From Halorubrum trapanicum (lineage in GTDB: Archaea > Halobacteriota > Halobacteria > Halobacteriales > Haloferacaceae): a stretch of DNA of 64,000 bases. The DNA lies in NCBI RefSeq assembly GCF_002355655.1, contig NZ_AP017569.1, positions 1,612,001 to 1,676,000 of the forward strand. Direction: 5' to 3'. The notes beneath the pieces are model-generated. The model ran no database searches. It was not told the origin of the DNA and saw only the letters and a list, made by a program, of their open reading frames with translations. Positions within the stretch are counted from its first letter, which is position 1, and the number at the start of each line of letters is the position of its first letter. The position numbers were made by a program, and so were the translations under genes. Below, piece by piece: positions 11,695 to 20,018 of this stretch.

Positions 11695-14415
11695 CTACGC
11701 GTCGTTTCGGACGATGACGACGACGTCGTCCGCCTGAAGCAGCTCGCCCTCGCCCCGATACTGCCGCTCCTCCTCGACCGCGAACTCGTCGCCGACGAGC
11801 GTGACGCCCGCGACGTGAAGCTCGTCGCCGTCGATCTCGTACTCCCCCTGCGCGAGGGCGGCCTCGATGTCGCCGACCTGGTCGCCGTACTTCGGGCCGA
11901 CCGTGGCGTAGTCGAGGTCGATCCCCGTGACCACCGTCTCGACGGGCGCGTCGCCGTCGGGGTGGACCGCGAGGTCGTCGACGTGCATCACGCCGGTGAT
12001 GTCGTCCTCGAACCCGCGCACGTCGGCGTACACCTCCACCGCGTCGAGCGCGGCGGTGAGCGGGAGCTGGTTCTCGCTCTTGTACTTCCGGAGGGCGCCG
12101 ACGACGGCCGTGGCGGCGGTCCCGGCGTCGCGGTCGGCCTCGACGCCCAGCGGCTCGGGCCAGTCCGCGAGGTGGATCGAGTCGCCCGCGCCGTCTGCGA
12201 GGGCGGTCCCGGCGGTCGCGTCGGCGTCCGCGGCGGTCGCATCGGAACCCGCGGCGGCCACGTCCGCGACGGCGTCCGCGTACATGTCGTGCCACAGCTC
12301 CTCGGTGACGTGCGCGAGGAGGGGCGCGAACAGCTTCAGGAACCGGCGGTGCGCGGTCCGGAGCGTGTACGCGGCCGGGTCGTCCTCGCGCTGTTTGGCG
12401 ATCTCGAGGTAGTCGTCGCAGAACGTGTTCCAGAAGAAGCTCCGGAGCTCGTCGCGCGCCTTCGAGAACGCGCGGTCGTCGAGCAGCTCTGTGAGCCGCT
12501 CGACCTCGGCGTCGAGCTCGGCGAGCAGCCACCGGTCGAGCTCGCGGAGTCCCCCCTCGGGCTCGGCCGGGAACGGTTCCGGCGCGAGCGACTCGACGAG
12601 CTTCGAGGCGTTCCACAGCTTCCGGATCAGCTTCTCGCCCGCGCGGAGGTCCTTCTCCTTGAACGGGAAGTCGTCGCCGACGGCGGTGCCGGCCGCCCAG
12701 TAGCGCGTGGCGTCGACCGGGAACTCCTCGAGGACTTCCTCCGGCTCGACGACGTTGCCGACGGACTTCGACATCTTCTCGCGGTTCTCGTCGAGGACGT
12801 GCCCGTTGATCATCGTCTCCTCGAACGGGACCTCCCCGGTGTGCTCGTAACACTTGACGAGGGTGTGGAACAGCCAGAAGCTGATGATGTCGTGGCCCTG
12901 CGGTCGGAGGTCGAACCGGTACAGCTCCGGGCGCTCCATCGTGAACTCCTCGGCCTCCTCGTCCCAGTCCCAGCCGGCGTTGATCAGCGGGGTGAGGCTG
13001 GAGGTGGCCCACGTGTCGAGCACGTCGTCCTCGGGCTCGAACCCGTCGTGCCCGCACTCGGGACACGCGTCGACCGGCGGGTCGTCCGAGAGCGGGTCGA
13101 CGGGCAGGTCGGCCTTCTCGGCGATGACCTCCTCGCCGCAGTCGTCGCAGTACCACACAGGGAACGGGATGCCCGAGGAGCGCTGGCGGGAGATGAGCCA
13201 GTCCCACTGGAGCCCCTCGACCCAGTGCTCGTACCGGGTGAACATCTTCTCGGGGGACCACTCCATCTTCCGGCCGATCTCGAGGTACTCGTCCGTCTTG
13301 TCGAGCATCTCGACGTACCACTGCTCGGTGACGAGGAACTCGACGCTCGTCCCGCAGCGCTCGTGGACGTTGACGGTGTGGGTGATGTCGCGGCGGTCTA
13401 AGAGCGCGCCCGCCTCGTCGAGGTCCTCGACGATGGCCTCGCCGGCCTCGTCGGCGTGGAGCCCCTCGTACCCCTCGGCGACGTCGGTCATGTGGCCGGA
13501 CTCGTCGATGGCGACCCGGAGGTCGAGGTCGTGGACCTGGTACCACTCGATGTCGTTTTTGTCGCCGAACGTACAGCACATCACGATGCCCGAGCCCGTC
13601 TCCCTGTCGACGCGCTCGTCCGCGATGATGGGCACCTCGTGGCCGAACAGCGGGACCTCGGCGGACTCCCCGACGAGGTCCTGGTTCTCGTCGTCGTCCG
13701 GGTGGACGAAGACGGCGACGCAGGCCGGGAGAAGTTCCGGGCGCGTCGTCGAGATGACGAACTCCTCGGGGTCGTCGCCGTCGCCGTCGTCGCCGCTCCC
13801 GGCGACGGTGAAGGCGATGTCGTTGAAGTGGCTGCCCTGCTCGTCGTCCTCGGTCTCGACCTGCGAGATGGCGGTCTCGCACTCGGGGCACCAGATCGCG
13901 GGCGCCTTCTCGCGGTACTCGCGGCCCTGGTCGTAGAGGTCGACGAAGGAGAGCTGGGAGACGCGCTGGACGCGCGGCTCGATCGTCTGGTAGGTGTGGT
14001 CCCAGTCGACGGACACCCCGAGCGACTGGACGTTCTCGGTGAACTGCTCCTCGTAGTTCGCGCACACCTCCCGGCACTTCCGTTGGAACTCGCGCCGCTC
14101 GAATTCCTGATGGCGGACCCCGAGCTCGTCCTCCGTCAGGCGCTCGGAGGCGATGCCGTTGTCGTCGTAGCCGAACGGGAAGAACGTCTCCCCGCCGTTC
14201 ATGCGCTCGAAGCGCGCGACGAAGTCCTGGAGGGTGAACCCGTACAGGTGGCCCATGTGGAGGCTCCCCGATACCGTCGGCGGGGGCGTGTCGATGGAGA
14301 AGACGGTGTTCGGATCGACCGGGTCGTCGGCGGAGTAGGCGTACGTCTCCTCGTCGACCCAGCGCCGCTGCCAGCGCGGCTCGACGGCGTCGGGGTCGTA
14401 CTCACCACTGGGCAT
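11695..14415 (-). CDS. valS: Valyl-tRNA synthetase
   Basis: A class I aminoacyl-tRNA synthetase of 906 residues. The signature PTVSGSLHMGHLYGF (HIGH motif, about residue 49) and KMSKSVGNVVEPEEV (KMSKS loop) are both present. Two zinc-binding CxxC pairs (WCPECE, and CDDCGEE with CPECGHD) sit in the editing and catalytic region. The C-terminal half is an anticodon-binding helical domain followed by a small beta domain. An in-frame GTG three codons upstream (14424) could also serve, but the ATG starting MPSGEYDPDAVEPRWQ is preferred. It is monocistronic. Confidence 0.97.
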   Translation of the reverse strand: MPSGEYDPDAVEPRWQRRWVDEETYAYSADDPVDPNTVFSIDTPPPTVSGSLHMGHLYGFTLQDFVARFERMNGGETFFPFGYDDNGIASERLTEDELGVRHQEFERREFQRKCREVCANYEEQFTENVQSLGVSVDWDHTYQTIEPRVQRVSQLSFVDLYDQGREYREKAPAIWCPECETAISQVETEDDEQGSHFNDIAFTVAGSGDDGDGDDPEEFVISTTRPELLPACVAVFVHPDDDENQDLVGESAEVPLFGHEVPIIADERVDRETGSGIVMCCTFGDKNDIEWYQVHDLDLRVAIDESGHMTDVAEGYEGLHADEAGEAIVEDLDEAGALLDRRDITHTVNVHERCGTSVEFLVTEQWYVEMLDKTDEYLEIGRKMEWSPEKMFTRYEHWVEGLQWDWLISRQRSSGIPFPVWYCDDCGEEVIAEKADLPVDPLSDDPPVDACPECGHDGFEPEDDVLDTWATSSLTPLINAGWDWDEEAEEFTMERPELYRFDLRPQGHDIISFWLFHTLVKCYEHTGEVPFEETMINGHVLDENREKMSKSVGNVVEPEEVLEEFPVDATRYWAAGTAVGDDFPFKEKDLRAGEKLIRKLWNASKLVESLAPEPFPAEPEGGLRELDRWLLAELDAEVERLTELLDDRAFSKARDELRSFFWNTFCDDYLEIAKQREDDPAAYTLRTAHRRFLKLFAPLLAHVTEELWHDMYADAVADVAAAGSDATAADADATAGTALADGAGDSIHLADWPEPLGVEADRDAGTAATAVVGALRKYKSENQLPLTAALDAVEVYADVRGFEDDITGVMHVDDLAVHPDGDAPVETVVTGIDLDYATVGPKYGDQVGDIEAALAQGEYEIDGDELHVAGVTLVGDEFAVEEERQYRGEGELLQADDVVVIVRNDA

Positions 14416-14519
14416 TTCGGTCACACGTTCCGCCGGTTCCCCCTTAACGGACTCGGTTGTGTGGGGCGGCTTTGCGCGGTCGAGCGCGGAGGCGTGCGCG
14501 AATGAGCGCAGCCGCGCGG

Positions 14520-14774
14520 TCAGACCGTGTCGTCGAGGTCGTGTTCGGCCGCCATCTTCGACGCCTCGGACGCGAACCGCTCGACCTCGTCCGCCGGGCT
14601 CTCGCCCAGCGCGCTCTCGTCGACCTCGCGGCCCGCGGTGATCCCGTCGCCCGTGACGAGCCGCTGCTCGGCCAGCTCCTTCGTGTGCATCCGCTCGCCG
14701 TCCTCCGTGGCGTAGGTGAGCCGCACGAGCCCCTTCGAGTCGAACTGCCGGTCGACGAGCCAGACGGTGGGCAT
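14520..14774 (-). CDS. Conserved haloarchaeal small protein
   Basis: An 84-residue acidic protein beginning MPTVWLVDRQFDSKGLVRLT. A small N-terminal beta-sheet part (about 45 residues) is followed by a charged helical tail (ADEVERFASEASKMAAEHD). The ATG at 14774 is preferred. Upstream in-frame codons run into the repeat element and are not credible. It lies just downstream of repeat copy A and reads toward valS. I recognise it as a haloarchaeal family of unknown function but cannot assign a role. Confidence 0.75.
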   Translation of the reverse strand: MPTVWLVDRQFDSKGLVRLTYATEDGERMHTKELAEQRLVTGDGITAGREVDESALGESPADEVERFASEASKMAAEHDLDDTV

Positions 14775-14865
14775 GGGCGAGGATCGGTCCCTGCGAGATT
14801 TAAAAAGGGCGGTCGACGCGTGCGAGACCGGTAGTACGTCTCGCGATTGACTGACAAACCGAATG

Positions 14866-15217
14866 CGGTGGCGCGTGCCTGCGAGCGGCCGGAGCGAAGC
14901 GGAGGCCGTGAGTCGCACGCGCGAGGGACGCGGTGAGTGAGGGGCGACCGGAGGGAGCCCCGAGCGAGCCGCGAGGCTGGGGAGGCGTGAGGTGCGGTGT
15001 GGGGCGGGACTCAAAGGGGCGGTCGGGAGGCGGGCACAGGCGTTCACGAGAGCAAAGCTCTCGTGAGCCAATCAGAACGCTTTGCGTTCTGATGACGACG
15101 CAAGCACCGCAGGGAGCGAGCAGCGCGAGCGACTGAGGAGCGCAGCGAGCGTGTGCCCGCCTCCCGGCCGGGGCTTTGGGGCGGTTCTCCGGTGGTCTGT
15201 CGGCGAGTCTAAATCGA
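14866..15217 (-). repeat. Structured intergenic repeat, copy A (inverted)
   Basis: This is a member of a modular repeat family also found at 15.5, 36.7 and 51.1 kb, here on the minus strand. Read in that direction: a degenerate TATA-like box (15217-15207), 28 nt, CAAAGCCCC (15178-15170), first stem arm (15169-15152), internal hairpins including ATCAGAACGC-AAA-GCGTTCTGAT and TCACGAGAGC-TTT-GCTCTCGTGA, second arm (15038-15021), CCCCTTTGAGTCCC, CACGCCTCCCCAGCCTCG, and a terminal hairpin around CGGCCTCCGCTTCGCTCCGG. The two arms pair over 18 positions with one mismatch. Short open frames across it are not credible genes. Confidence 0.85.
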
Positions 15218-15275
15218 CCAGACTCTCACACCTCTCGTCGCCACGGCTTTGTATCGGCTCGCCGAACCGGTGGTC

Positions 15276-15518
15276 ATGTACGTCGAGTTCGACCGCGACA
15301 CCTGCGTCGGGATGTACCAGTGCGTCGCCGAGTGGGACGCCTTCGAGAAGAACCTGAACGACGGGAAGGCCGATTTAAAAGGGAGCGAGGAGGAAGAAGA
15401 CGACCTGTTCGTCGTCGAGGTGCCCGACGGCGAGGAGTTCGACGCGAAGTTCGCGGCGCGCGTCTGCCCGGTCGACGCCATCGAAGTGTACGACGACGAC
15501 GGCGAACAGGTGGTGTAG
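15276..15518 (+). CDS. Small ferredoxin, probably [3Fe-4S] or single-cluster type
   Basis: An 80-residue electron carrier starting MYVEFDRDTCVGMYQCVAEW. The pattern C-x5-C near the N-terminus with a late CPVDAI motif gives three cysteines in the arrangement of single-cluster ferredoxins with a 3Fe-4S (or incomplete 4Fe-4S) centre. The very acidic middle (SEEEEDDLFVVEVPDGEEFD) fits a haloarchaeal soluble protein. The start at 15276 is chosen because upstream in-frame codons precede the conserved first strand. It sits alone between two inverted repeat copies (A at 14.9 kb, B at 15.5 kb). Its redox partner cannot be deduced. Confidence 0.85.
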   Translation: MYVEFDRDTCVGMYQCVAEWDAFEKNLNDGKADLKGSEEEEDDLFVVEVPDGEEFDAKFAARVCPVDAIEVYDDDGEQVV

Positions 15519-15543
15519 ACGGATCGTGACGATTGGGGTTCCG

Positions 15544-15836
15544 TTTATAAATAGCCGTCTGCGGGCCGAACGAGAACGCCATCAAAGCCCCAGCCGTGAG
15601 GGCTCGCGCGCCTCGCTGCGCGCCTCGTTCAGTCGCTAACGCTCCTTCACTGCGGTGCTTGCGTCGTCGGGCTTCGCCCTCACGGCTGCCCCTTTGAGTC
15701 CCGCCCCACACCGCACCTCACGCCTCCCCAGCCTCGTCAGTCGCCCTCGCTTCGCTTCGGGCGACTGACTCCCTCGCACGCGCTGCTTCGCGGCCTCCGC
15801 TTCGCTCCGGCCGCTCGCAGGCGCGCGCCGTGCAGG
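15544..15836 (+). repeat. Structured intergenic repeat, copy B
   Basis: Plus-strand copy of the family. TTTATAAATAG at 15544-15554, then exactly 28 nt, then CAAAGCCCC at 15583-15591. The first arm AGCCGTGAGGGC (15592-15603) pairs perfectly with GCCCTCACGGCT (15676-15687). CCCCTTTGAGTCCC follows, then CTCACGCCTCCCCAGCCTCG, a hairpin TCAGTCGCC...GGCGACTGA, and the terminal hairpin CGGCCTCCGCTTCGCTCCGG. It fills the space between the ferredoxin gene and the hemB 3' end. No gene is seen in it. Confidence 0.85.
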
Positions 15837-15874
15837 ATAATTCACCAAGCACGTCGGTTCCGGTCCAGTTCTAC

Positions 15875-16855
15875 TTATAAATGATCGGCCACGTCCTCGG
15901 CGAAGTACGTGACGATGAGGTCCGCGCCCGCGCGCTTGAGCGCGGTGAGCGACTCCAGCGCGGTCGCCTCCAGGTCGAGCCACCCCTTCTCCGCGGCGGC
16001 GTGGAGCATCGCGTACTCGCCGGAGACGTTGTACGCGGCGATGGGACGGTCGAACTCCCGTCGCAGGTCGCCGACGACGTCGAGGTACGGCAGCCCGGGC
16101 TTCACCATCAGCACGTCTGCGCCCTGCTCGGCGTCGAGCCGCGCCTCCCGGAGCGCCTCGCGGCGGTTCGCGGGGTCCATCTGGTAGTGCCGGCGGTCGC
16201 CGAACGCGGGCGCGCCGTCGGCCGCGTCGCGGAACGGGCCGTAGAAGGCGGACTCGTACTTCGCGGCGTAGCTCAGGATGGCGACCTCCTCGTGGCCCGC
16301 GTCGTCGAGCGCCTCGCGGATCGCGCCCACCTGTCCGTCGGTCATCGCGGAGGGGGCGACCACGTCGGCGCCCGCGTCGGCCTGCGAGACCGCGGTGCGC
16401 GCGAGCAGGTCGAGCGTCTCGTCGTTCTTCACGGTGAGCGTCGGGTCCGACTCGGCGGACTCCTCGATCACGCCGCAGTGGCCGTGGTCGGTGTACTCGC
16501 AGAGGCAGACGTCGCCGATCACCGTCGCGTCCGTCTCGGCGTCGATGCGCCGGATCGCGCGCTGGACGACGCCGTCGTCGGCGTACGCCCGGCTCCCGGA
16601 CGCGTCCTTCGACTCGGGGACGCCGAAGAGGATGACGGCCTCGACGCCGGTCTCGCGGATCTCCGCGACGCGGTCGACCGCCTCGTCGACCGGGACGCGC
16701 TCGTGGCCGGGCATCGTCTCGATCGGCACGCGCTCGTTGGTCGTCGCGTCGACGAAGACGGGCGCGACGAGGTCGGACGCCGAGAGGTCGGTCTCGGCGA
16801 CGAGCGGGCGAACGCCGTCGGTCCGGAGGCGGCGGGGCCGGTCCGTGAGGTCCAT
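15875..16855 (-). CDS. hemB: Delta-aminolevulinic acid dehydratase (porphobilinogen synthase)
   Basis: A 326-residue enzyme that condenses two 5-aminolevulinate molecules to porphobilinogen in tetrapyrrole synthesis. RPRRLRTDGVRPLVAET opens the family. The metal-binding cysteine cluster CLCEYTDHGHCG, the first active lysine in SYAAKYESAFYGPFRDA, the Schiff-base lysine in VLMVKPGLPYLD and the substrate loop YNVSGEYAML are all visible. The TAA stop falls inside a TTTATAAG sequence that resembles the TATA-like module of the nearby repeats. It overlaps no other gene and ends next to repeat copy B. Confidence 0.97.
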   Translation of the reverse strand: MDLTDRPRRLRTDGVRPLVAETDLSASDLVAPVFVDATTNERVPIETMPGHERVPVDEAVDRVAEIRETGVEAVILFGVPESKDASGSRAYADDGVVQRAIRRIDAETDATVIGDVCLCEYTDHGHCGVIEESAESDPTLTVKNDETLDLLARTAVSQADAGADVVAPSAMTDGQVGAIREALDDAGHEEVAILSYAAKYESAFYGPFRDAADGAPAFGDRRHYQMDPANRREALREARLDAEQGADVLMVKPGLPYLDVVGDLRREFDRPIAAYNVSGEYAMLHAAAEKGWLDLEATALESLTALKRAGADLIVTYFAEDVADHL

Positions 16856-16931
16856 GCCGACGGGTTGGCCCCGCGCGGCCTTTTACCGTTCGTCTCGGTC
16901 GCGGCTCTCCCGCCGATAAGGGACGCCGCGG

Positions 16932-17096
16932 CTACTCCGAGGACTCGATGTCGATCCGGTCGCGGAGCGCCGCGAGCTCGTCCGACTCGGCGAGCTCCTC
17001 GACGCGCTGTTTGAAGTGGGACTCGCAGAGGCCGACGACCACGCCGCCCTGCTCCGCCTCGTACGTGGCCTCCCGGTCGCAGTAGTGACACCGCAT
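16932..17096 (-). CDS. Small zinc-finger-like protein
   Basis: A 54-residue protein starting MRCHYCDREATYEAEQGG. CHYC near the N-terminus and LCESHF about 20 residues later give a CxxC...CxxH-type zinc site, followed by a charged helix (KQRVEELAESDELAALRDR). The ATG at 17096 begins directly with the first Cys pair, so upstream starts are rejected. It is flanked by hemB and a PHP phosphoesterase gene in the same orientation (25 bases separate it from the latter). This is a conserved haloarchaeal protein, and its function is not known. Confidence 0.8.
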   Translation of the reverse strand: MRCHYCDREATYEAEQGGVVVGLCESHFKQRVEELAESDELAALRDRIDIESSE

Positions 17097-17121
17097 ACGC
17101 GCCACTCCGTCCGGCGTGTGC

Positions 17122-18048
17122 TTAATCCTGTTCGTCGGGCGCCGCACCGGGGGCGTCCCCGGCCGCGAACTCGTCGATCGAGACCGGCGCGGGCAGCCGC
17201 TCGCGGACCGGCTCGAACGCCGATTCCGTCAGGCCGGCGACGCCGAGCGTCCGCTCGTGCGCGTCCGTCCCGCCGGTCCTGAGCAGGTCGCTCTCGGCGG
17301 CGAGGCGGTCGATCCGGTCGTCGTCGACGGCGCGGCCGTACGGGTAGAAGCGTTCGATCGCCCCGATCGCGTCGCGGTCGCGGGCGACGTCGAGCGCCTC
17401 GTCCACGCGCTCGTACCGGAACGGATGCGCGAGCCCGACGAGCGCGCAGGCGTCGGCGAGCAGGTCGAGCCCCTCGTCGAGCGGCGTCACGTCGCGCGCG
17501 ACGTAGCAGGGGCCGTCGTTTCCGATCAGCTCGTCGAACGCCCCGGCGTAGTCGTAGGGAGCGTCCGACTCGTCGATCGCCCGCGCGATGTGCGGCCGCC
17601 CGAGCCCGGCGCGAGGTTCGAGGTCGAGGTCGACCCCGAGCCGCTCCTCGACCGCGTCGAGGATGGCGGCGCCGCGCTCGCGGCGGTCGCGCTGGAGCCG
17701 GTCGATCTCCGCGTCGAGCGCGGCGGTGTGCTCGACGCCGTAGCCGAGGAGGTCGAGCCGTTCGAAGCCGGCGTCGACGCGGAGTTCGATCCCGCGGACG
17801 ACCCGAACGCCGTCGCGCTCGACGACCGGCGCGTCGAGGCCGGGGTGGATCCGGTCGTGGTCGGTGACGGCCACCCAGTCGACGCCCGCGTCGCGGGCGG
17901 CCGCGGGCACCTCGTCGAGCCTCAGGGTCCCGTCGGAGACGGTCGTGTGCGCGTGGAGGTCGGCGACGACGGGATCGCTGGAGTCGCGGGGATCGTCGGG
18001 GGCGGGGGAGTCAGAAGATTCGGCGGAATCGGCGGATTCAGCGGGCAT
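17122..18048 (-). CDS. PHP-domain metal-dependent phosphoesterase
   Basis: A 308-residue protein of the polymerase-and-histidinol-phosphatase superfamily. Metal-ligand motifs in order are VADLHAHTTVSDGTL (about residue 28), VAVTDHDRIHPGLDA, VVRGIELRVD, GRPHIARA, LVGLAHPFRY and GGTDAHE. The first about 25 residues (Ser/Pro/Asp-rich) are a disordered extension. Homologues hydrolyse phosphate esters such as 3',5'-nucleoside bisphosphates or oligoribonucleotide ends, and the exact substrate cannot be read here. It is transcribed just ahead of the small zinc-finger gene. Confidence 0.88.
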   Translation of the reverse strand: MPAESADSAESSDSPAPDDPRDSSDPVVADLHAHTTVSDGTLRLDEVPAAARDAGVDWVAVTDHDRIHPGLDAPVVERDGVRVVRGIELRVDAGFERLDLLGYGVEHTAALDAEIDRLQRDRRERGAAILDAVEERLGVDLDLEPRAGLGRPHIARAIDESDAPYDYAGAFDELIGNDGPCYVARDVTPLDEGLDLLADACALVGLAHPFRYERVDEALDVARDRDAIGAIERFYPYGRAVDDDRIDRLAAESDLLRTGGTDAHERTLGVAGLTESAFEPVRERLPAPVSIDEFAAGDAPGAAPDEQD

Positions 18049-18194
18049 AGTGGCGAATAGCCGCGCCCGACACTAAGCGGCGGCGGTCCGAGACGCGGCG
18101 GGGGAAGACGAATATAAGGAGATATAAGGTATCCCCTCCGACTAAGGTCGTACATGGACAATCATTAAGAACTATCGGCAGTTTCTATCCGTTG

Positions 18195-18479
18195 ATGCGC
18201 TTGAACGGCGTCGACGACCGACTCGAACGGCACCAGTACCCGACCACCTCTGAGGAGCTCATCGCGGCTCACGGCAACGCGACGGTAGAGCTCGCGAACG
18301 GGTCCGAGCGGCTCGGCGACGTCTTAGAGCGGTTCGGCGACCAGACGTTCGAGGACGCGGAGGACGTGTTCACCACGCTCCGCGCCGGCGTCTGCCACCG
18401 CGGCGTCGGTCGCCGGTTCTACTCGGACCGCGACCCGACCACCGACGCGGAGGAGGGGCCCTCGCCGGTCTCCTTCTGA
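18195..18479 (+). CDS. Conserved haloarchaeal protein (DUF5789-like)
   Basis: A 94-residue protein, MRLNGVDDRLERHQYPTTSE onward. It matches from memory a haloarchaeal family (annotated DUF5789) with the segments IELANGSE/VELANGSE, LGDVLERF, and the C-terminal GRRFYSDRDP...PVSF. The ATG at 18195 is preferred to the TTG directly before it. The AT-rich promoter region (cgaatataaggagatataag, 18110-18129) lies between it and the divergent PHP gene. It is probably cytosolic. The function is unknown. Confidence 0.85.
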   Translation: MRLNGVDDRLERHQYPTTSEELIAAHGNATVELANGSERLGDVLERFGDQTFEDAEDVFTTLRAGVCHRGVGRRFYSDRDPTTDAEEGPSPVSF

Positions 18480-18571
18480 CGCGCCGAACCGACCGAGGTC
18501 CATACCCTTCTTCGAACTCCGACCGCGGAGCGGCGGCGCCGCGCGGACGGACTCCCGTGCGAGCGACGCGG

Positions 18572-19621
18572 CTACGACACGCCGTCGACGACTCCGGAGA
18601 GGTCGAGCGGGACCGAACCCTTCCGATACCCCTCGATCGAGCCGTCGGGCTCGGCGCGGTACACGACCGCGGGCTTGTGACGGACCGCGGGTTCGGCCTC
18701 GCGCACGGCGGCCCACTCGTCGGCGGGGAACGACGAGCAGTCGACGAACAGCGTGACGCCGCCGGCGTGGGCCGCGAGCTGGCCGCTCGTCTTCGTCTCG
18801 GCGGTGTCGCGGACGGCCGCGACGGGGTCGTTCGCGGAGCGCCCGGCGGTCGGCTGCGGGCGCGTCACCTCAACGAGGTGTCCGGCGCCAGTCTCCGGGT
18901 CCGTCGCGCGGAAGTCGAGCGAGTGGCCCGTCGTCACCTCGATCTCCGGGGTGACCTCGTACCCCGCGTCCGTGAGGATCCGGGCCGCGGTGAACTCGGC
19001 TATCGCCGCGCTCATGCGGACGAGGTCCCGCGAGGCGGAGGTGCCGAGCTTCCCTGCCATGACCTCGCGGTAGTCGTCGAGCGTGCCCGGCCGGAGCGTC
19101 TCCTCGACGAAGCCGGTGCCCGCCTCGCGGGTCGCGTCCGGGAACCCGGCCGCGTGGTCGCGGAAGAACGCCCGGCTCGTCGCCGCGCCGTCCTTCGAGC
19201 AGAACACCGGCAGGAAGTACCACGAGACGTGCGGGTAGTCGGCCAGCCACGGCTCGTCGTCGTGGAGCCCGGCGAGCAGCTCGCGCTGCGCCCACCGCGA
19301 GACCGGGTACGGCGCCTCGTCGAACCCGTACTTGTCCGTCCGCCAGAGCTCGCTCGGCGTCTCCGTGTTGCCCAGCCAGTACCCGGCGGGGCCGCCGCCG
19401 GCGCCCGGCGGGGGGTCCGCGTCGTCGTCGGTCCAGCAGAACAGCGCGAACGAACCGTCGTCCATGTCGAACCGGCGCGCCTCGTACGCCGGCGGCGGCG
19501 CGAACCACGGGTCGCCGGCCGTCGCTCCGAGGTTCTCGTCGAGGGGGCGACCGATCTGCGACCGGACGCGGTCGGCGGTCCACCGACCGGGCGAGCGCCT
19601 GAAGCGGAGCGGTTGTGCCAC
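18572..19621 (-). CDS. Conserved haloarchaeal protein with nuclease-like motif (DUF5784-like)
   Basis: A 349-residue protein starting MAQPLRFRRSPGRWTADRVR. From memory it belongs to a haloarchaeal family annotated DUF5784. The C-terminal third contains AARILTDAGYEVTPEIEVTT, then SLDFRA and HLVEVTRPQP. The order helix - D - x(n) - ExT is reminiscent of a PD-(D/E)xK endonuclease core with Thr in the Lys place, but this is only a pattern resemblance. The N-terminal two thirds are rich in Trp and Tyr and unassigned. It is monocistronic. Confidence 0.8.
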   Translation of the reverse strand: MAQPLRFRRSPGRWTADRVRSQIGRPLDENLGATAGDPWFAPPPAYEARRFDMDDGSFALFCWTDDDADPPPGAGGGPAGYWLGNTETPSELWRTDKYGFDEAPYPVSRWAQRELLAGLHDDEPWLADYPHVSWYFLPVFCSKDGAATSRAFFRDHAAGFPDATREAGTGFVEETLRPGTLDDYREVMAGKLGTSASRDLVRMSAAIAEFTAARILTDAGYEVTPEIEVTTGHSLDFRATDPETGAGHLVEVTRPQPTAGRSANDPVAAVRDTAETKTSGQLAAHAGGVTLFVDCSSFPADEWAAVREAEPAVRHKPAVVYRAEPDGSIEGYRKGSVPLDLSGVVDGVS

Positions 19622-19740
19622 GGGCGTTCGGTATCACGCCGCGGGGTTAATCGATTCCGGTGGACCGACCCGATCGTTCACGGTTTATGATACCTTTGCC
19701 GACAGGTATATAACAGGAAACGGCCAAGTGTTGGTGTACC

Positions 19741-19914
19741 ATGTCAATGGGTGCCTATGACGAGGCCGAACACGAGCGTCGGGAGAAGAAGACCAGCGAA
19801 GTCGACGCCGACTTCGACGCGGAGCGCCCCGAGTACTCCGGATCGCTGACCTACGACTCGGGCGACTCCACGGAGGCACTCCTCGACAAGTTCGAAGAGC
19901 TTCAGGGCAAGTGA
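19741..19914 (+). CDS. Small conserved haloarchaeal protein (DUF5786-like), 57 aa
   Basis: A 57-residue protein reading MSMGAYDEAEHERREKKTSE and ending ALLDKFEELQGK, with a TGA at 19912-19914. It matches, from memory, the abundant haloarchaeal family annotated DUF5786 in both start and end. A TATA-like ggtatataac lies about 35 bases upstream (19705-19714), giving a short-leader transcript. The whole chain is charged and probably largely helical or disordered. The function is unknown. It is easy to miss because of its size. Confidence 0.88.
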   Translation: MSMGAYDEAEHERREKKTSEVDADFDAERPEYSGSLTYDSGDSTEALLDKFEELQGK

Positions 19915-20018
19915 CGCGGCCGCGGCGACGCCGCGGCTTCTAATTCCGTTCTCGACACCGGTAGCGACGGGTAACGGTCGCGACAGCGGAGAGCGACGGT
20001 CCGAACGGAACCGAGAAC

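Noticed and set aside
14933-15136. Open frames across repeat copy A and similar ones at 36775, 36887, 51251 and 51309
   Set aside because: They follow palindromic, structured repeat DNA. Related-looking peptides arise only because the DNA repeats are related, and the frames differ between copies.
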